This document shows, piece by piece, positions 12,062-23,049 of a stretch of 64,000 nucleotides of DNA. A model generated the notes under the pieces. The model ran no database searches. It was given only the letters and a program-made list of their open reading frames with translations, and was not told the DNA's origin. Within the stretch, counting starts at the first letter, position 1, and every line of letters begins with the position of its first letter. Position numbers and translations under genes: made by a program. This DNA is from Glebionis coronaria. Taxonomy: Eukaryota > Streptophyta > Magnoliopsida > Asterales > Asteraceae. Location of the stretch: assembly GCA_025667525.1 (NCBI GenBank), contig CM046876.1:532816038-532880037 (forward strand), given 5' to 3'.

Positions 12062-15000
12062 CTGTTTTCAATAACAACAGTAGACAATGCATTGGAAACT
12101 ATTGGTTCCGGAGTGTTAGCAGATACAGATATAGAATTATCAGAATTGCTAACATTTTTGAGACCCTTAGATTTCCTGCGTTTTCTAATGTGAGTTTTAG
12201 CACTAACAGGTTTTACTGTTCCAACTTTCTTAGGTTTTGGATTATTCGCGGGCACTAAAGTGGGAGTAGACCTATTTAAAGGGCACTTGGTTCCTACAGT
12301 AGTGTCGGTGTTCCTAGTTAAAGGACACGCTTGTGTTTTGGTAGCCTTGGTACTCCTAGTTAAAGGGCACGCTTTCTTCGCTTTAGTGGGAGTGATCCTA
12401 GTCAAAGGGCACGTATTTCCTACTATAGTGAAAGTTCTACCAGTGGGGCGCCACATCCAACCAACTTGGGTTAACACTTTCCCAGTCGGTTTCCATTCTA
12501 ATCCATTTTTCCGGGCATATATCTTATTCACATGGTCAATAAGGCAAGAATCATGACGACTAGAAAACATACATTCATTGCAATTCCAACATTTCAAATT
12601 AGAATTCAGACTAGGCTTAGAACGCTGCACAACCGCAGAGCCTTTAGGTTTAGCTACATGATTCTTTTTATTCAAAACAGAAATAACATTCCTAGGATGG
12701 GCTTCTACTTTCTTCTTCACTTGACTACTAGATGGGGGCAAGATCCTATCATTCTTCTTGTTTCTCTTAAGCTTAGATCTTTGAGCCTTAGTAGTGGTGC
12801 TTACTCCTGTAGAAGGCAACACGGGAATATTAGAAGCTGGTTTTGATTCCGCCTTATCTTTAGTGACCAAAGTTTGAGATGGTTTAGTCCTAGGGCCCTT
12901 GTTAAGTGGTGTGACGGCTATAAGGTTCCTTTTGATTGCACTAGAGGACGATGCTGAGATAGTGGCTACGTTATCCACAACATTCTTACCTTTTAGAGTT
13001 CGAAGTGTTTCCTTTAACTCAGACAAGACCAAATTCTTATCACAAATTTGTTCCCTCAAATCAGATATTTCCACCGACTTTCGATTCAATTGTTCAATCA
13101 ATGATTGATTCTGTGCAGTGGTATCAACACATGCGGGCTTTACTGAATCGAAGAGTCGTGTATTTTTCTGTTTTAAGTTATCAACTTTGGACAAAATCTT
13201 GGAAACTCGATTATCTAGATCAAGTTTAATATTCTCAGCGGCCTCAAGTACGTTCACACAGTTAAGCTCCTTAGATTTCTCTATTTCTATCGGCAAAGAT
13301 GTAGCAACTTTGTCACCTGGCTGACGCTGTTTTGATTGTAAATTCAATCGAAAATTCTTTTCAAAGTTTGCATCATCTATATTAACACCTTCGAATGACG
13401 TTTCAAAGATTTCTTGAATAAATTGTTTCTTGCATTCAAGCGAAATACAATGTGTTTGAATCTCATCAAAACGTTTTGAAAGCGAAGAATATGAATCTTG
13501 AAGCTTTGAAAATTCAGCGTCAGATTCGTGACAAGTACTATCTACCACATTATCCACAGATTCAACATTATGCACAATAGAATCATTATCAACACTGTTA
13601 TTCACACAGACGGAAACTAGATCATGAGACATCACTTGCTCCAGAAGCAGATCATTATGGTGTGAAACCCGTTCTATTTCAAGTAAACTGTTTTCATAAG
13701 CATCTTCCATTTCATTGAAAACACGTCTAACTTCTTCTATTTCCAAAAACAAATCTTGATCAATATGACGAAGACAATCTTTAACATTGTTTACAAACGG
13801 AACAATTTCATCTCGAAACGCAGCTCTAGTGTGCTCAAAGTTCCATTCACCTTCCGTTATGGCCGTGGCCGTCGTACGTTCCAAAATGACCTTGTCAAAA
13901 TCGGCTAAGTGTTGGTGAACCGCATTTAAGTTAACAGACGCCTGGCTTACCGGTGGAATTAACTTTGTTAAATCCGTTTTGACAAGTGTAGGAGACGTAC
14001 TAGGAAGGTTTTCATTTGACAAACTTTGGGGCACAAGAACTATCAATTCTGCTAATTCCTTTTGTAAACGAATGCGTGTCTTCTTCGAAAATTGATCTTT
14101 GTTATGTTGATCATAATCAATAGTATGGAATTTTGAAAGCATTTTAGAATGAGTTTCATCCCCAAGTGATTGAGTCTCCTCAGTACTACGAACAAAAGGT
14201 GCTTCTTTTGATTTTCCAATTATGGTCATATCATAAAGACCGGGAATATATTCCTGAGCTTGTTTTGCATAACCGGGATTAGGTGGTAAATCTTGAAGAC
14301 GTTTAAGTTCGAGTTCTTTAAATGATTCAGTTAAAAGATGAACCTTTTCTGTGGAAGCGTATTGTTTTAAAAACTGTTGTTCTTTGAATTTAAGAAGTTT
14401 GGTAGCATTAATTTCCGATTCAACCTTTTTAGACTCGAGAGTTTCGAAATCCATTTTAAGTTTCTGAAAATCATTGACAACCGACTCCTTTTCTTTTAAT
14501 TCATTAGAAAGGTTAGCTTTTAATGATTCTATTTCTTTCAAGTGTTCAATCTTTTCAAAACGAAATTGGTCAAATTCAGAACATGTTATTTTCTCTGCTT
14601 GAGGGACCATTTCAAAAGCTTTAACCTTTTCTTTATGCAACGCAAGCTCAGCAGTTAGGGTGGAATTGGTATCTACGGATTGTCTGAGGGACATATGCAT
14701 TTGATCAATAATATGTTTAGGTACCATTACCAAATCATGTTGAGCATAAGATTCCATACCCGTCGTAGCATTTGGTTGAGGTTCACTCAAATGTGTAGAA
14801 TTGGGTACCACATCATTTGAGTTACTAGTTCCCGAATGCTGTTCGAGGTTGTCATTGTCATGCCCAACTTGATGTTGGTTATCATCAATATTATTAGATG
14901 TGGTTGGTACCTCACTGATGACATCAGAACCGTAGTGAGAGAGATTAGCAACGAGAGCAGCTTGGGCAGAGTGAATGTCATCACAATTCAAATCGTATGC

Positions 15001-15705
15001 ATCAAGATCGTCCGCTTGATAAGCTGCATTAGAAGTGGAAACAACTGCAATGCCTTCAGTATCTGCTGCCCCTGGGTCTGCAAGAAATGCTAACTCCTCT
15101 GAATCCAAAATCTTCCCCTTAGACTGAGCATCAACCAAATACATCTTCTCACGAAACCATGCATCATCCCTTCTCCTTTTCGGCTGAGTGCATTCCCTAG
15201 CCATATGACCTTGTCCTCGGCAATTGTAGCACGTCACAACCTTCTTAGGACCAATAGGACTCCCATTTCCACTAGCTTGAGAATTCACAGCTTGATTGTT
15301 CCCAGTCCTTGTAGGAGGTCCATATGAATTTTGCCTTCCCTGAATTGGTTTCACCTTCACTTGACCATCTTGAACAGTGGCTTGTTGTCGAGGATTTGAT
15401 GAGGTGCGGAGCTGATTGTTTGTTGGTGGAAATCCTCTAGTTGCAACAAGTTTTGACAAGTAGGCTGTGAGATGGTTTAGAACATCAGCTGGCGTATCAT
15501 TTGGAGTAAAGACCGGTGCTTGGATTGGTGGAAGTTCATTAGAGTAGAAAGCTTGTGCTGGTTGTGCTTCAATTGGAAAATATCCTTGCTGAGGAGTATA
15601 GCCCATTGGAGAAGTGTTGGCTTGTGATGGTGATGTCTGATATGGTGGTTGCTGCGGAAAAGATTGTTGATGAACACCCTGTTGAAATGCTTGCTGTGGC
15701 ATCAT
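12010..15705 (-). CDS. Element B gag C-terminal part with zinc knuckle and long coiled-coil extension (1231 aa)
   Basis: A long open segment joining gag to protease. Residues 1-100 are Gln/Pro-rich. A CCHC zinc knuckle, CYNCRGQGHMAREC, lies at about 159-172, followed by a FLADPGAAD block. About 330-1000 is rich in Glu, Lys, Leu and Asn and looks mostly coiled coil. Near the C terminus is a Cys-rich block (CWNCNECMF), WKPTGK and WRPTGR repeats, and four CPLTR/CPLNR motifs. I recall the same motif order from Asteraceae Copia proteins. It continues gag upstream after a frameshift at 15702-15705 and is shifted relative to protease near 12050. Typical Copia gag proteins lack the roughly 900-residue insert; its role is unknown. 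Confidence 0.85.
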   Translation of the reverse strand: MMPQQAFQQGVHQQSFPQQPPYQTSPSQANTSPMGYTPQQGYFPIEAQPAQAFYSNELPPIQAPVFTPNDTPADVLNHLTAYLSKLVATRGFPPTNNQLRTSSNPRQQATVQDGQVKVKPIQGRQNSYGPPTRTGNNQAVNSQASGNGSPIGPKKVVTCYNCRGQGHMARECTQPKRRRDDAWFREKMYLVDAQSKGKILDSEELAFLADPGAADTEGIAVVSTSNAAYQADDLDAYDLNCDDIHSAQAALVANLSHYGSDVISEVPTTSNNIDDNQHQVGHDNDNLEQHSGTSNSNDVVPNSTHLSEPQPNATTGMESYAQHDLVMVPKHIIDQMHMSLRQSVDTNSTLTAELALHKEKVKAFEMVPQAEKITCSEFDQFRFEKIEHLKEIESLKANLSNELKEKESVVNDFQKLKMDFETLESKKVESEINATKLLKFKEQQFLKQYASTEKVHLLTESFKELELKRLQDLPPNPGYAKQAQEYIPGLYDMTIIGKSKEAPFVRSTEETQSLGDETHSKMLSKFHTIDYDQHNKDQFSKKTRIRLQKELAELIVLVPQSLSNENLPSTSPTLVKTDLTKLIPPVSQASVNLNAVHQHLADFDKVILERTTATAITEGEWNFEHTRAAFRDEIVPFVNNVKDCLRHIDQDLFLEIEEVRRVFNEMEDAYENSLLEIERVSHHNDLLLEQVMSHDLVSVCVNNSVDNDSIVHNVESVDNVVDSTCHESDAEFSKLQDSYSSLSKRFDEIQTHCISLECKKQFIQEIFETSFEGVNIDDANFEKNFRLNLQSKQRQPGDKVATSLPIEIEKSKELNCVNVLEAAENIKLDLDNRVSKILSKVDNLKQKNTRLFDSVKPACVDTTAQNQSLIEQLNRKSVEISDLREQICDKNLVLSELKETLRTLKGKNVVDNVATISASSSSAIKRNLIAVTPLNKGPRTKPSQTLVTKDKAESKPASNIPVLPSTGVSTTTKAQRSKLKRNKKNDRILPPSSSQVKKKVEAHPRNVISVLNKKNHVAKPKGSAVVQRSKPSLNSNLKCWNCNECMFSSRHDSCLIDHVNKIYARKNGLEWKPTGKVLTQVGWMWRPTGRTFTIVGNTCPLTRITPTKAKKACPLTRSTKATKTQACPLTRNTDTTVGTKCPLNRSTPTLVPANNPKPKKVGTVKPVSAKTHIRKRRKSKGLKNVSNSDNSISVSANTPEPIVSNALSTVVIENRWSKLFSGIWTLVAPSI

Positions 15706-16513
15706 TGGTGGTTGATAAGATGGTGCTGATAGGTGTGTGGTGGTGATTGCTGCAAGTATGATGGTTGTTGATAAGTATAAGCCATGTTTTGTTGAGAAGC
15801 ATACATTGCAAGTGGATCATGAACTTGAGGTGTAGACAACCGAGCCTCGATCACATGGCATTCGTGTTGTTTAAGAAAAGCTTGAAGTTGATCCACATTG
15901 GTGTTATGCAAGTCCTTAGCCAATTTAACATCCGTCACGTATTTTTTCCATTCTGAAGGAAGAGTGTTCAAATACTTGGTGTTCAATTGAAAGGTAGGAA
16001 TTGTCATGCCATAGATATTGAGCTCATTCAACAATAGGGTAAATCTCAGATAGTAATCATTGAGAGTCTCCCCTGGCACATAGGCAAACTTATCAAAAGT
16101 ATCATAAAGCTTACACTCTCGTTCTTGTTTAGTTAACGAGGTGCCTTGCATGAGAACACGAATTCTATCCCATAACTCTTTGGCAACTTTATGTTTGCTG
16201 ACGAGTTTGTAGACATATGGAGGAAGGGCTTGGAGAATGATGTTTGTAGCATACTTATCACATTTATCTTGAATCTTCATATCTCCAGTCAACTCACCCG
16301 TTGTGCGAGGACGAGTAGTCGTACCTTCGTCACTGTACCATAATCTAATGGTCCATTGAGCACCGATGCCCAAATTAGATGTCCATTCTCCTTGTTCAAC
16401 ATATAAAGTTCCATTCGGGAAGCCCATTCCTCATACATAGTCTTCACCAACATTGGTGGACGATTATCCGTACCCGAGAGGATGGACTTATCCGTAAGAG
16501 ATGTGTACTCCAT
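15702..16513 (-). pseudogene. Element B gag N-terminal part (UBN2-type)
   Basis: Translation would start at 16513 (MEYTSLTDKSILSGTD), about 0.8 kb inside the 5' LTR. The N-terminal block with YEEWASRMELYM is followed, after a frameshift near 16330, by the UBN2-type gag core: ATNIILQALPP, AKELWDRI, YDTFDKF and DYYLRFTLLLNEL. The end is Gln/Tyr-rich and runs into the zinc-knuckle segment through a second frameshift at 15702-15705. Gag forms the cytoplasmic particle that packages element RNA. Two frameshifts make it non-functional. Confidence 0.85.
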
Positions 16514-16666
16514 TTCAATAAGTTAAGATTTACAAACGTTGATCGATCAATGAAAGAAAGTAAATGTGTTTGTTGTTGTGAGTTAAAGTCGAGAAACAAT
16601 GTTAAAATCCCCTAAAATATGTTCTCAACAAACCAAAAATAATTTTTTATGGAAAAATTTGTGATT

Positions 16667-17055
16667 ATCGGAATAGTGATCGGAATAGTGATCGGAATGA
16701 TGATCGGAATGAGTTATCGGAATACTTCGATCGGAATGTCTTATCGGAATACCTTGATCGGAATACCAAATTGGAATACCTAATCGGAATGTCTTATCGG
16801 AATAAACCAAATCGGAATATCTTGATCGGAATGCCAAATCTGAATACCAATCGAAATGTACCTAATCGGAATAAACCAAATTGGAATACCTTGATCGGAA
16901 TACCAAATCTGAATACCTAATCGGAAAACGCAATCGGAATGCCTAATCGGAATACCTGATCAGAATGTACCCAAAATCGGAATCCCTAAACCCTATTCCG
17001 ATTACACTGATCGGAATGTCCTATAAACCCTTTTCCGATGACCTGATCGGAATAA
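16667..17055 (-). repeat. Element B leader array of TCGGAAT motifs
   Basis: Between the gag start and the primer site lie about 25 copies of TCGGAAT (on the element strand ATTCCGA), often within a longer word such as TGATCGGAATACC or AATCGGAAT, spaced about 10-20 bp. Units differ by single substitutions and the spacing is irregular, so this is an interspersed motif array more than a clean satellite. It sits in the transcribed 5' leader. Function unknown. Confidence 0.85.
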
Positions 17056-17299
17056 TTCCCACTTTTCTCGGACAAAACTCAACCAATTCGTGATTTTAAG
17101 CCAAAAAATGATCAAAACACCCAAAAATTTTGTGTTTTTAGCCAAAGTAACTATACCAAATCCCTACCACAACTATGTAGAAGATTTGTATCAAGAAAGA
17201 ACCATCAAAAACACAAAAAAAAAATTTGGACATGTGAAAATGGATCAAAAATGGCGTATGAATCAAGAACACAAACACATGAACAATACAATCATCCCA

Positions 17300-17314
17300 T
17301 GGCTCTTGATACCA
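17300..17314 (-). other. Primer binding site of element B (tRNA-iMet type)
   Basis: On the minus strand this reads TGGTATCAAGAGCCA, two bases from the inner end of the right LTR. It resembles the canonical plant copia site TGGTATCAGAGC, with one extra A. It primes minus-strand cDNA synthesis. Confidence 0.85.
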
Positions 17315-17316
17315 TT

Positions 17317-17649
17317 TGTAGAAATGTAAATCTTGCTTATGTTTTAGAGAGAGAAAGAGATAGATAGATGGTGAGAACACACACACTTAGAGAGAGAAAG
17401 TGAAAGAAAAAAACACTTTTTCACTATGTGTAAAAATGAGGAACACACACCATCTCCATCAAAGGAGAGGGTTTATATACCCAAGCCCTTGTCATGGGCT
17501 TGGGCTTACATTTGGGCCGGCCTACACATGTTGTAGGCTAGGCTTGATGTTGTTTGTTAAGTAAAGACACGTAACTAAACTACGAGCTATTACATCGACT
17601 ATCGTTGGAGTGATCGATCTTTCTTAATACGTAAAACGTATTTCCAACA
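17317..17649 (-). repeat. Element B 5' LTR (right copy)
   Basis: Canonical TG...CA ends (TGTAGAAATG ... TTTCCAACA), directly followed by the target duplication AATCC. It pairs with 5406-5738 at about 97% identity by eye. As the 5' LTR it would hold the promoter of element B. Confidence 0.95.
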
Positions 17650-17865
17650 AATCCCAAAACCAAATAAGAAATCAGCCGTCTATATTAGCTGAAACAAACA
17701 CCCTTAACTTATGGTAAAGACGATGGCTATTTAGTACTGGGTGAATAGCGTGAAGTGATTATGAAGCCTAGAAAAGATTAGGAATATGAAATTCGCTCAT
17801 CTTTGTATTGTGCTAGATATAGTTTGTTTATACACTTTGTTTAATTTTTAATTGTAGGAATACTC

Positions 17866-18019
17866 GATACTCTAACATCAGGTTATATGATATGTTTCTT
17901 TTTTGCTTCTTTGCGTCGTATGATGCTTTTAATATTGGTTTTGATACTCCAACATCAGGTTATATGATACGTTTCTCTTTTTCTTCTTTGCGTAGTATGA
18001 TGCTTTTAATATTGGTTTT
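17866..18019. repeat. Tandem duplication, 77-bp unit, two copies
   Basis: 17866-17942 and 17943-18019 are head-to-tail copies beginning GATACTCYAACATCAGG and ending AATATTGGTTTT, with few differences. They lie just before a (TA)n block. No coding content. Confidence 0.85.
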
Positions 18020-18025
18020 ATAACA

Positions 18026-18213
<188 letters not shown>

Positions 18214-18228
18214 TTACTAATCTAGATA

Positions 18229-18322
18229 TTATGAAAGCAAATTATCTGGCTATAGCAGTAAAGATTCATGGTGATTGGATTAGTGATCTAGCTATCCCTA
18301 TTGTTACTGGTTTCCTTGGAAA
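18229..18322 (+). pseudogene. Possible exon-like remnant of a host gene
   Basis: From the ATG at 18229 a frame reads [15 protein letters not shown] and then [16 protein letters not shown], ending at a GT that resembles a splice donor (AAAGGTATTTT). Downstream, TTTGCAG|GAAGATGAG near 19055 and TTTAGGCTGGTGTATTG near 19540 look like acceptor-exon starts, but each frame stops within about 20 codons. I cannot identify the protein. It could be a decayed gene fragment or chance. Confidence 0.2.
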
Positions 18323-18626
18323 GGTATTTTACTTTTTTTGCATCCTCTAAAAATTTATAAAAGAAGATTTTGAAAGTTAACTCCATAAATCCAGTTGTAG
18401 AACTTGTATATTGACTACATTGGGTATAGGCTATAGTGAATTGACAGCCACGACCATGGGAAGCATTCTGCTTGCGAGAAACTCATCTTTTAGTGTATCT
18501 TGTATCAATAAATTTTCTGTAATCATGTTATGCATCCCGTGATACGATTTATTCGATCACAAAAGTAGTTTTCAACATTTAAATACTGAAATTGCAGAAT
18601 GGACATACCCGTCACTTTAATATAGT
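18323..18626. other. Intergenic DNA
   Basis: No recognisable gene, repeat or regulatory structure is visible here. Confidence 0.5.
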
Positions 18627-18856
18627 TACTGATGTATGATATGCTAATTATTAGTTGGGGCGAAAGGGGCAGTAGGTCGTAATAAAGTAGTGCGAGAAAG
18701 GACTAGGTGAGGGTTGGAGTGTGCTCTGGTTTGAGTGTCAGTACTGATGTATGATATGCTAATTATTAGTTGGGGCGAAAGGGGTAGTGGGTTGTAATAA
18801 AGTAGTGGGGGAACAGACTAGGTAAGCGTTGGACTGTGTTTGGTTTGAGTGGCAGT
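18627..18856. repeat. Tandem duplication, 115-bp unit, two copies
   Basis: 18627-18741 and 18742-18856 both begin TACTGATGTATGATATGC and end with a GGTTTGAGTG-CAG run, differing at scattered positions. Junctions are abrupt with no obvious target duplication, suggesting a local duplication and not a transposon. No coding content. Confidence 0.85.
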
Positions 18857-19900
18857 TAGAACAGGACTAGGAAACGCTGAAGACCAGTGGAGTTATCAGC
18901 AAGCTTTCGGATAGGTCAAGGTACAAGTCAACAATATCTAGCGTGGTTTAGCTGCATCTGTATGATGCTTTCAGTGACAACTTGACCCGCTTTCATATAT
19001 GGAGATATAATATTCATCAATTTCGTGACCCTGTTTCTATCTGTTCTTTGCAGGAAGATGAGTTGATATGCCTGCAACTCAGAGTTAATATTCACACATT
19101 CTGATTTTGAAGAATATGAATGTTACGATTTTCAACGAGGTTGAGCCTTATAAAATCTTGACAGTTCTTCCGCATGATAATTTTATCACTTAGGTTATGA
19201 GCTCACAATGTCTGTGTTTTCTTTTAACATTCATGCCATGTTCATGTATGGTGATTTCCCATTAAGCGTGCATTGTTTAAAATTCTCGATCTTGAGCATC
19301 TCATCACATTCCTTGGAGAACAATAGAACGTGAGTTTTTAATGCACCAAGAATTTCATAGATTGATATCTTAAGAGATCGATCACCTTAGTTATGAGGGA
19401 AAATCACATCAGTTTGTTTTTTTTTCAAATTCAGTTGACTTATTAAGTTTCTTGGCTGTGTTTCCATCCTTCTACATTCACTACTGAAACTAACCTTTTT
19501 CATATTTTAGTTGATTTACATGGATTGTTGTTTTCTTTAGGCTGGTGTATTGATTGAAAAGGCTGGAGACACTATCTGAACGTTACAAAATAGCTCATGG
19601 GCAAGGATCCAAATCACAAGGGATGGCCGAGACTGATCCCAATTCGGCAACCTTTGTTGGTTAAACACCAGATGGTGGTATCTAAAGACACGGTGGAAAA
19701 TATGGGAACCATGAAGATATTACATGCTTAAAAAAGACTATATATCACCTAACAGCCGAATGATGATCAACCTTTGTTGAGATTTCAAACTGCTAACACA
19801 AAATTGTATTTAAGCTCTTACATTTATAATTAGCTTTCTGAAACATACGTAGTAGTTAATTAAGACACACGTTCGTTTCTGATCACACAAACATCACAAC
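18857..19900. other. Intergenic DNA without a supported gene
   Basis: Mixed AT-rich sequence. Two pyrimidine-rich tracts ending in AG (near 19055 and 19540) could be remnants of splice acceptors, but the frames after them close quickly. Nothing further can be supported. Confidence 0.4.
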
Positions 19901-20125
19901 TTTTTTTTAAACCGTGTTTTCTGACTCATTGGCCGACTAATCCAGGGGGTTTGAGCCCATCGCCACACAGACTCAAACCATGTAAAGCCCTCCCTTTTCA
20001 GGAGGTTGGCGTGGCCACTTCGAGGTTGTTTGCACCTAGGAATTGAACTTGAGACCTCACATATTTTAGAGTGATAATCACAAACCCTTTTGGCACTAGG
20101 CCACCCTTAGAGTGGTTTATCGTAA
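19901..20125 (-). mobile_element. tRNA-derived SINE-like element
   Basis: On the minus strand an A-box-like TGGCCTAGTGCC (20092-20103) is followed about 41 bases later by a B-box-like AAGTTCAATTCC (20039-20050) inside GAGGTCTCAAGTTC. That is the layout of an RNA polymerase III promoter in tRNA-derived SINEs. The body continues about 130 bp and ends in A8 (T8 on the plus strand at 19901-19908). It does not fold as a tRNA and no CCA-ready acceptor stem is seen, so it is not a tRNA gene. I could not identify a target duplication, so the boundaries are approximate. Confidence 0.55.
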
Positions 20126-20331
20126 CTTTGTTTAATATTAAATATAAAATAAAGTAAAAAATTGTAGTTGTTACCATGTGGTGTGCTTAGTGATTAAAAC
20201 TTACATTGACTTCTTCACGTTAATGATGTTGACATTGTCAGCTACTAATAGCAAATTGTATTTTTAGCTTATAAATTTTATCAAAGCTTTTTGAAACATG
20301 GTTACTTAAGCCAAAACTTGTATTTGCGTTT
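20126..20331. other. Short intergenic stretch
   Basis: AT-rich, no feature recognised except the left copy of the MITE target duplication at 20324-20331. Confidence 0.5.
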
Positions 20332-20510
20332 GGCAAATGCTAGAACCACAAAAGGATTCTTACAAAAAACCTTACAAAATGATTTTTCATAAAATGAATG
20401 GCATTTTAATTTCACTTTTGTCTTCTCTCTCACATACATCCAATAATACGCATGACACATCATTATGTGGATAACTTTTTGTAAAAAATTTGTGGTTCTA
20501 TCATTCCTCC
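20332..20510. mobile_element. MITE, 179 bp, with 8-bp target duplication
   Basis: The ends are inverted repeats: GGCAAATGCTAGAACCACAA on the left and, on the opposite strand at the right, GGAGGAATGATAGAACCAC. The core AGAACCACAAA is perfect. Outside lies a perfect 8-bp duplication TTGCGTTT (20324-20331 and 20511-20518). There is no coding capacity. An 8-bp duplication fits hAT; a 9-bp Mutator-type duplication with one mismatch is also possible. Confidence 0.8.
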
Positions 20511-21810
20511 TTGCGTTTATTTAGGTAGCAGAATGTGTGCAATATCAAAGCTTGATGATTGAAAACCAAGAGAAGATAAAAAGATTTATGTCTTCAAAAG
20601 TAATTGTTACACACTTTAATTCAAGATGTCTAAGAGACCATAAGAAAAAGCAAGAAGATTGATTAGATGAACACAACACATGATTTTACGACACTGTATT
20701 AAGCTACCACAACAATGATCACATGCGATCACGATTTTTTCTGCTAGATCACCTTTATCTTTCTGACGATCTACAGGCTTGTTACAAGGCAACTAAGTTC
20801 AAAGTTTTTTTTTTATTTTTTACTAAAATAAAATAAAAACATTACAAATTATAGTAAAATATTTTTAAAAATGATGAAAAGGCATAATTAGAGATTAAGA
20901 GAGTAAAATGAATAAAATAAAATTAACTATAAAAATAATCAAATTAATATATGTTGTGACGAATTAAACAAAACTCAATATATTAAATTTTATAAATTTA
21001 TTACAAATTTTATCTAATTAAAACTAATTTAATATTTAAATAATAAAAAATAAAAATAAAAGGAAAAGAAAGCCGAGGGATGTTTTGAATTCGTTTGTCT
21101 GTGTGACCGATTTCCGCTCAACTACCGGTTTGAATTGTTCGCCGCAACACGGACAACCGAGTTTGAAACCGTTCGATCGAATGTGATCGATCATCATAGC
21201 AGTTAGCATGATGCATCTTCGTAATGGGTTCTTTGACATTGTATATATATATGTCATAGCAAGGCTTTTCATTACTCTAAATTTGGTAAGACCAATAAGC
21301 TTTTATAATACTATTACGTTTTAAAAGTACATCTTGAACTGTTATGATGGATTAAATAAAATTTTAGGGTCATTAATATTATAACTGCATACTTTTTTAT
21401 AAATTATGATTATTAGTTGGAGTATCAAATAACTAAATTCTTTTAGTTAATAATACAAACCGATATTTATATAATTACAATTAAAATAGAACAAAGCATA
21501 ACCGTTGAGTGAATCAAGGCTTTAAAATATCAAGGATTTGTTTGTTTTTATTTTTCTGTTAACAAGAATGGGTCTCACTGCTAACATATATAATTAATAC
21601 ATAATCATACTTTTAAAAAATTACTTTAAAAAAATAAAATTGATACTTGTACAACCGAAGATTCACATAAGATAAAACAAATTCGTTGAGAGGGCCAAGG
21701 CTTAATAATATCAAAAAGTGGTATCCTTTATGTTTTCTTTTAAGAAAAACACATCCCGATGCGAACATAATAAACACACAAACGTACTTTTAAAAAACAT
21801 TTATGAAACG
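20511..21810. other. AT-rich intergenic DNA
   Basis: Long A/T-rich stretches, especially 20800-21060. Around 21480-21600 and 21640-21760 the same ordered words recur (ACAAA..., CCGTTGAG, CAAGGCTTWAWAATATCAA), an old diverged tandem duplication that could belong to a Helitron body ending at 21841. No gene recognised. Confidence 0.45.
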
Positions 21811-21812
21811 AA

Positions 21813-22389
<577 letters not shown>

Positions 22390-23046
22390 ATAAGTTCTAT
22401 CATTCCTAATCACAAGAGAAGATAATTAAATGATTCTCTTTTAAGAGGTTTATTGAATATATCGGCTGAATTATCTTAAGATGGCACCAATTATATCGTT
22501 ATATTTCCTTTTTGAATGTTATCACGAAGGAAATGATAACGAATTTCTATATGTTTAGTACAAGAGTGTTGAACGGGATTTCTACTTAAATCTATGGCAC
22601 CTTTATTATCACACATAATGAGAATATTATTTAAGCGAATGTTGTAATCAAATAGAGCTTGTTTCATCCATAGTGCTTGTTGACATGTCTTTTCGACGCT
22701 TACATATTAGGTTTTGGTAATGGAAATAGCAAGAGCGGTTTGGTTTTTATAAAAGCGTGATGTCAAACAACATCCCATAAAAGTACAAATACCGCTAGTG
22801 CTCTTTCGGTCCACATAATCTCCCGTATGATGAAAGTCGACATATTCTATAGTTTTTATGACGGTCACCTCGGGATACCATAATCCCAAGTGAAAAGTTC
22901 CTTTTACATATCAGAAGATATATTTTACCACTTAAAGATGAGAGGTTTTGGAATCCTCTTGGAAACGGCCACAATGGCAAACACTATACATGATATTAGG
23001 CCTACTTGACGTGAGTTATAGTAAACTACCTATCATACCTTTATAC
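22390..23046 (-). pseudogene. Element C RNase H fragment
   Basis: Readable in pieces on the minus strand: GLWYPEVTVIKTIEYVDFHH and GDYVDRKSTSGICTFMGCC match the copia RNase H block (LWYP...DADYAGD.VDRKSTSG). Just upstream is YKGMIGSLL, a stop, then LTSSRPNIMYSVC of the RT-RNase H connection. RNA-DNA hybrid degradation would be its role in an intact element. Multiple stops and frameshifts; beyond about 22690 only degenerate remnants of the last block remain. The catalytic SSTEAEY block is altered (AISITKT). Confidence 0.75.
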
Positions 23047-23049
23047 TTA

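Larger units (their letters stand above)
5406..17649 (-). mobile_element. Element B: complete Ty1/copia retrotransposon with decayed gag-pol
   Basis: A 12.2-kb minus-strand element bounded by two 333-bp LTRs (5406-5738 and 17317-17649) and a perfect 5-bp target duplication AATCC (5401-5405 and 17650-17654). Beside the right LTR is a tRNA-iMet-type primer site, and beside the left LTR a polypurine tract, so the right LTR is the 5' one. Protein order is gag, zinc knuckle, long coiled-coil region, protease, integrase, reverse transcriptase, RNase H, the copia order. By eye the LTRs differ at about 11 positions (about 3%), a fairly recent insertion. It is unusually long for Copia because of the extended gag and a 2.85-kb spacer after pol. 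Confidence 0.95.

Noticed and set aside
11144..12193. Plus-strand frames of 95-121 codons opposite element B integrase and protease
   Set aside because: They are mirror frames of a clear minus-strand coding region and have no domain of their own.
12260..12556. Plus-strand 98-codon frame with repeated VKGHA motifs
   Set aside because: The repeats are the opposite strand of the CPLTR repeats in element B gag.
16667..17055. CRISPR-like array
   Set aside because: Units are 7-13 bp with variable spacing inside a retrotransposon leader of a plant genome.
20039..20103. A functional tRNA gene
   Set aside because: A and B boxes are present but no cloverleaf or acceptor stem can be formed; SINE fits better.
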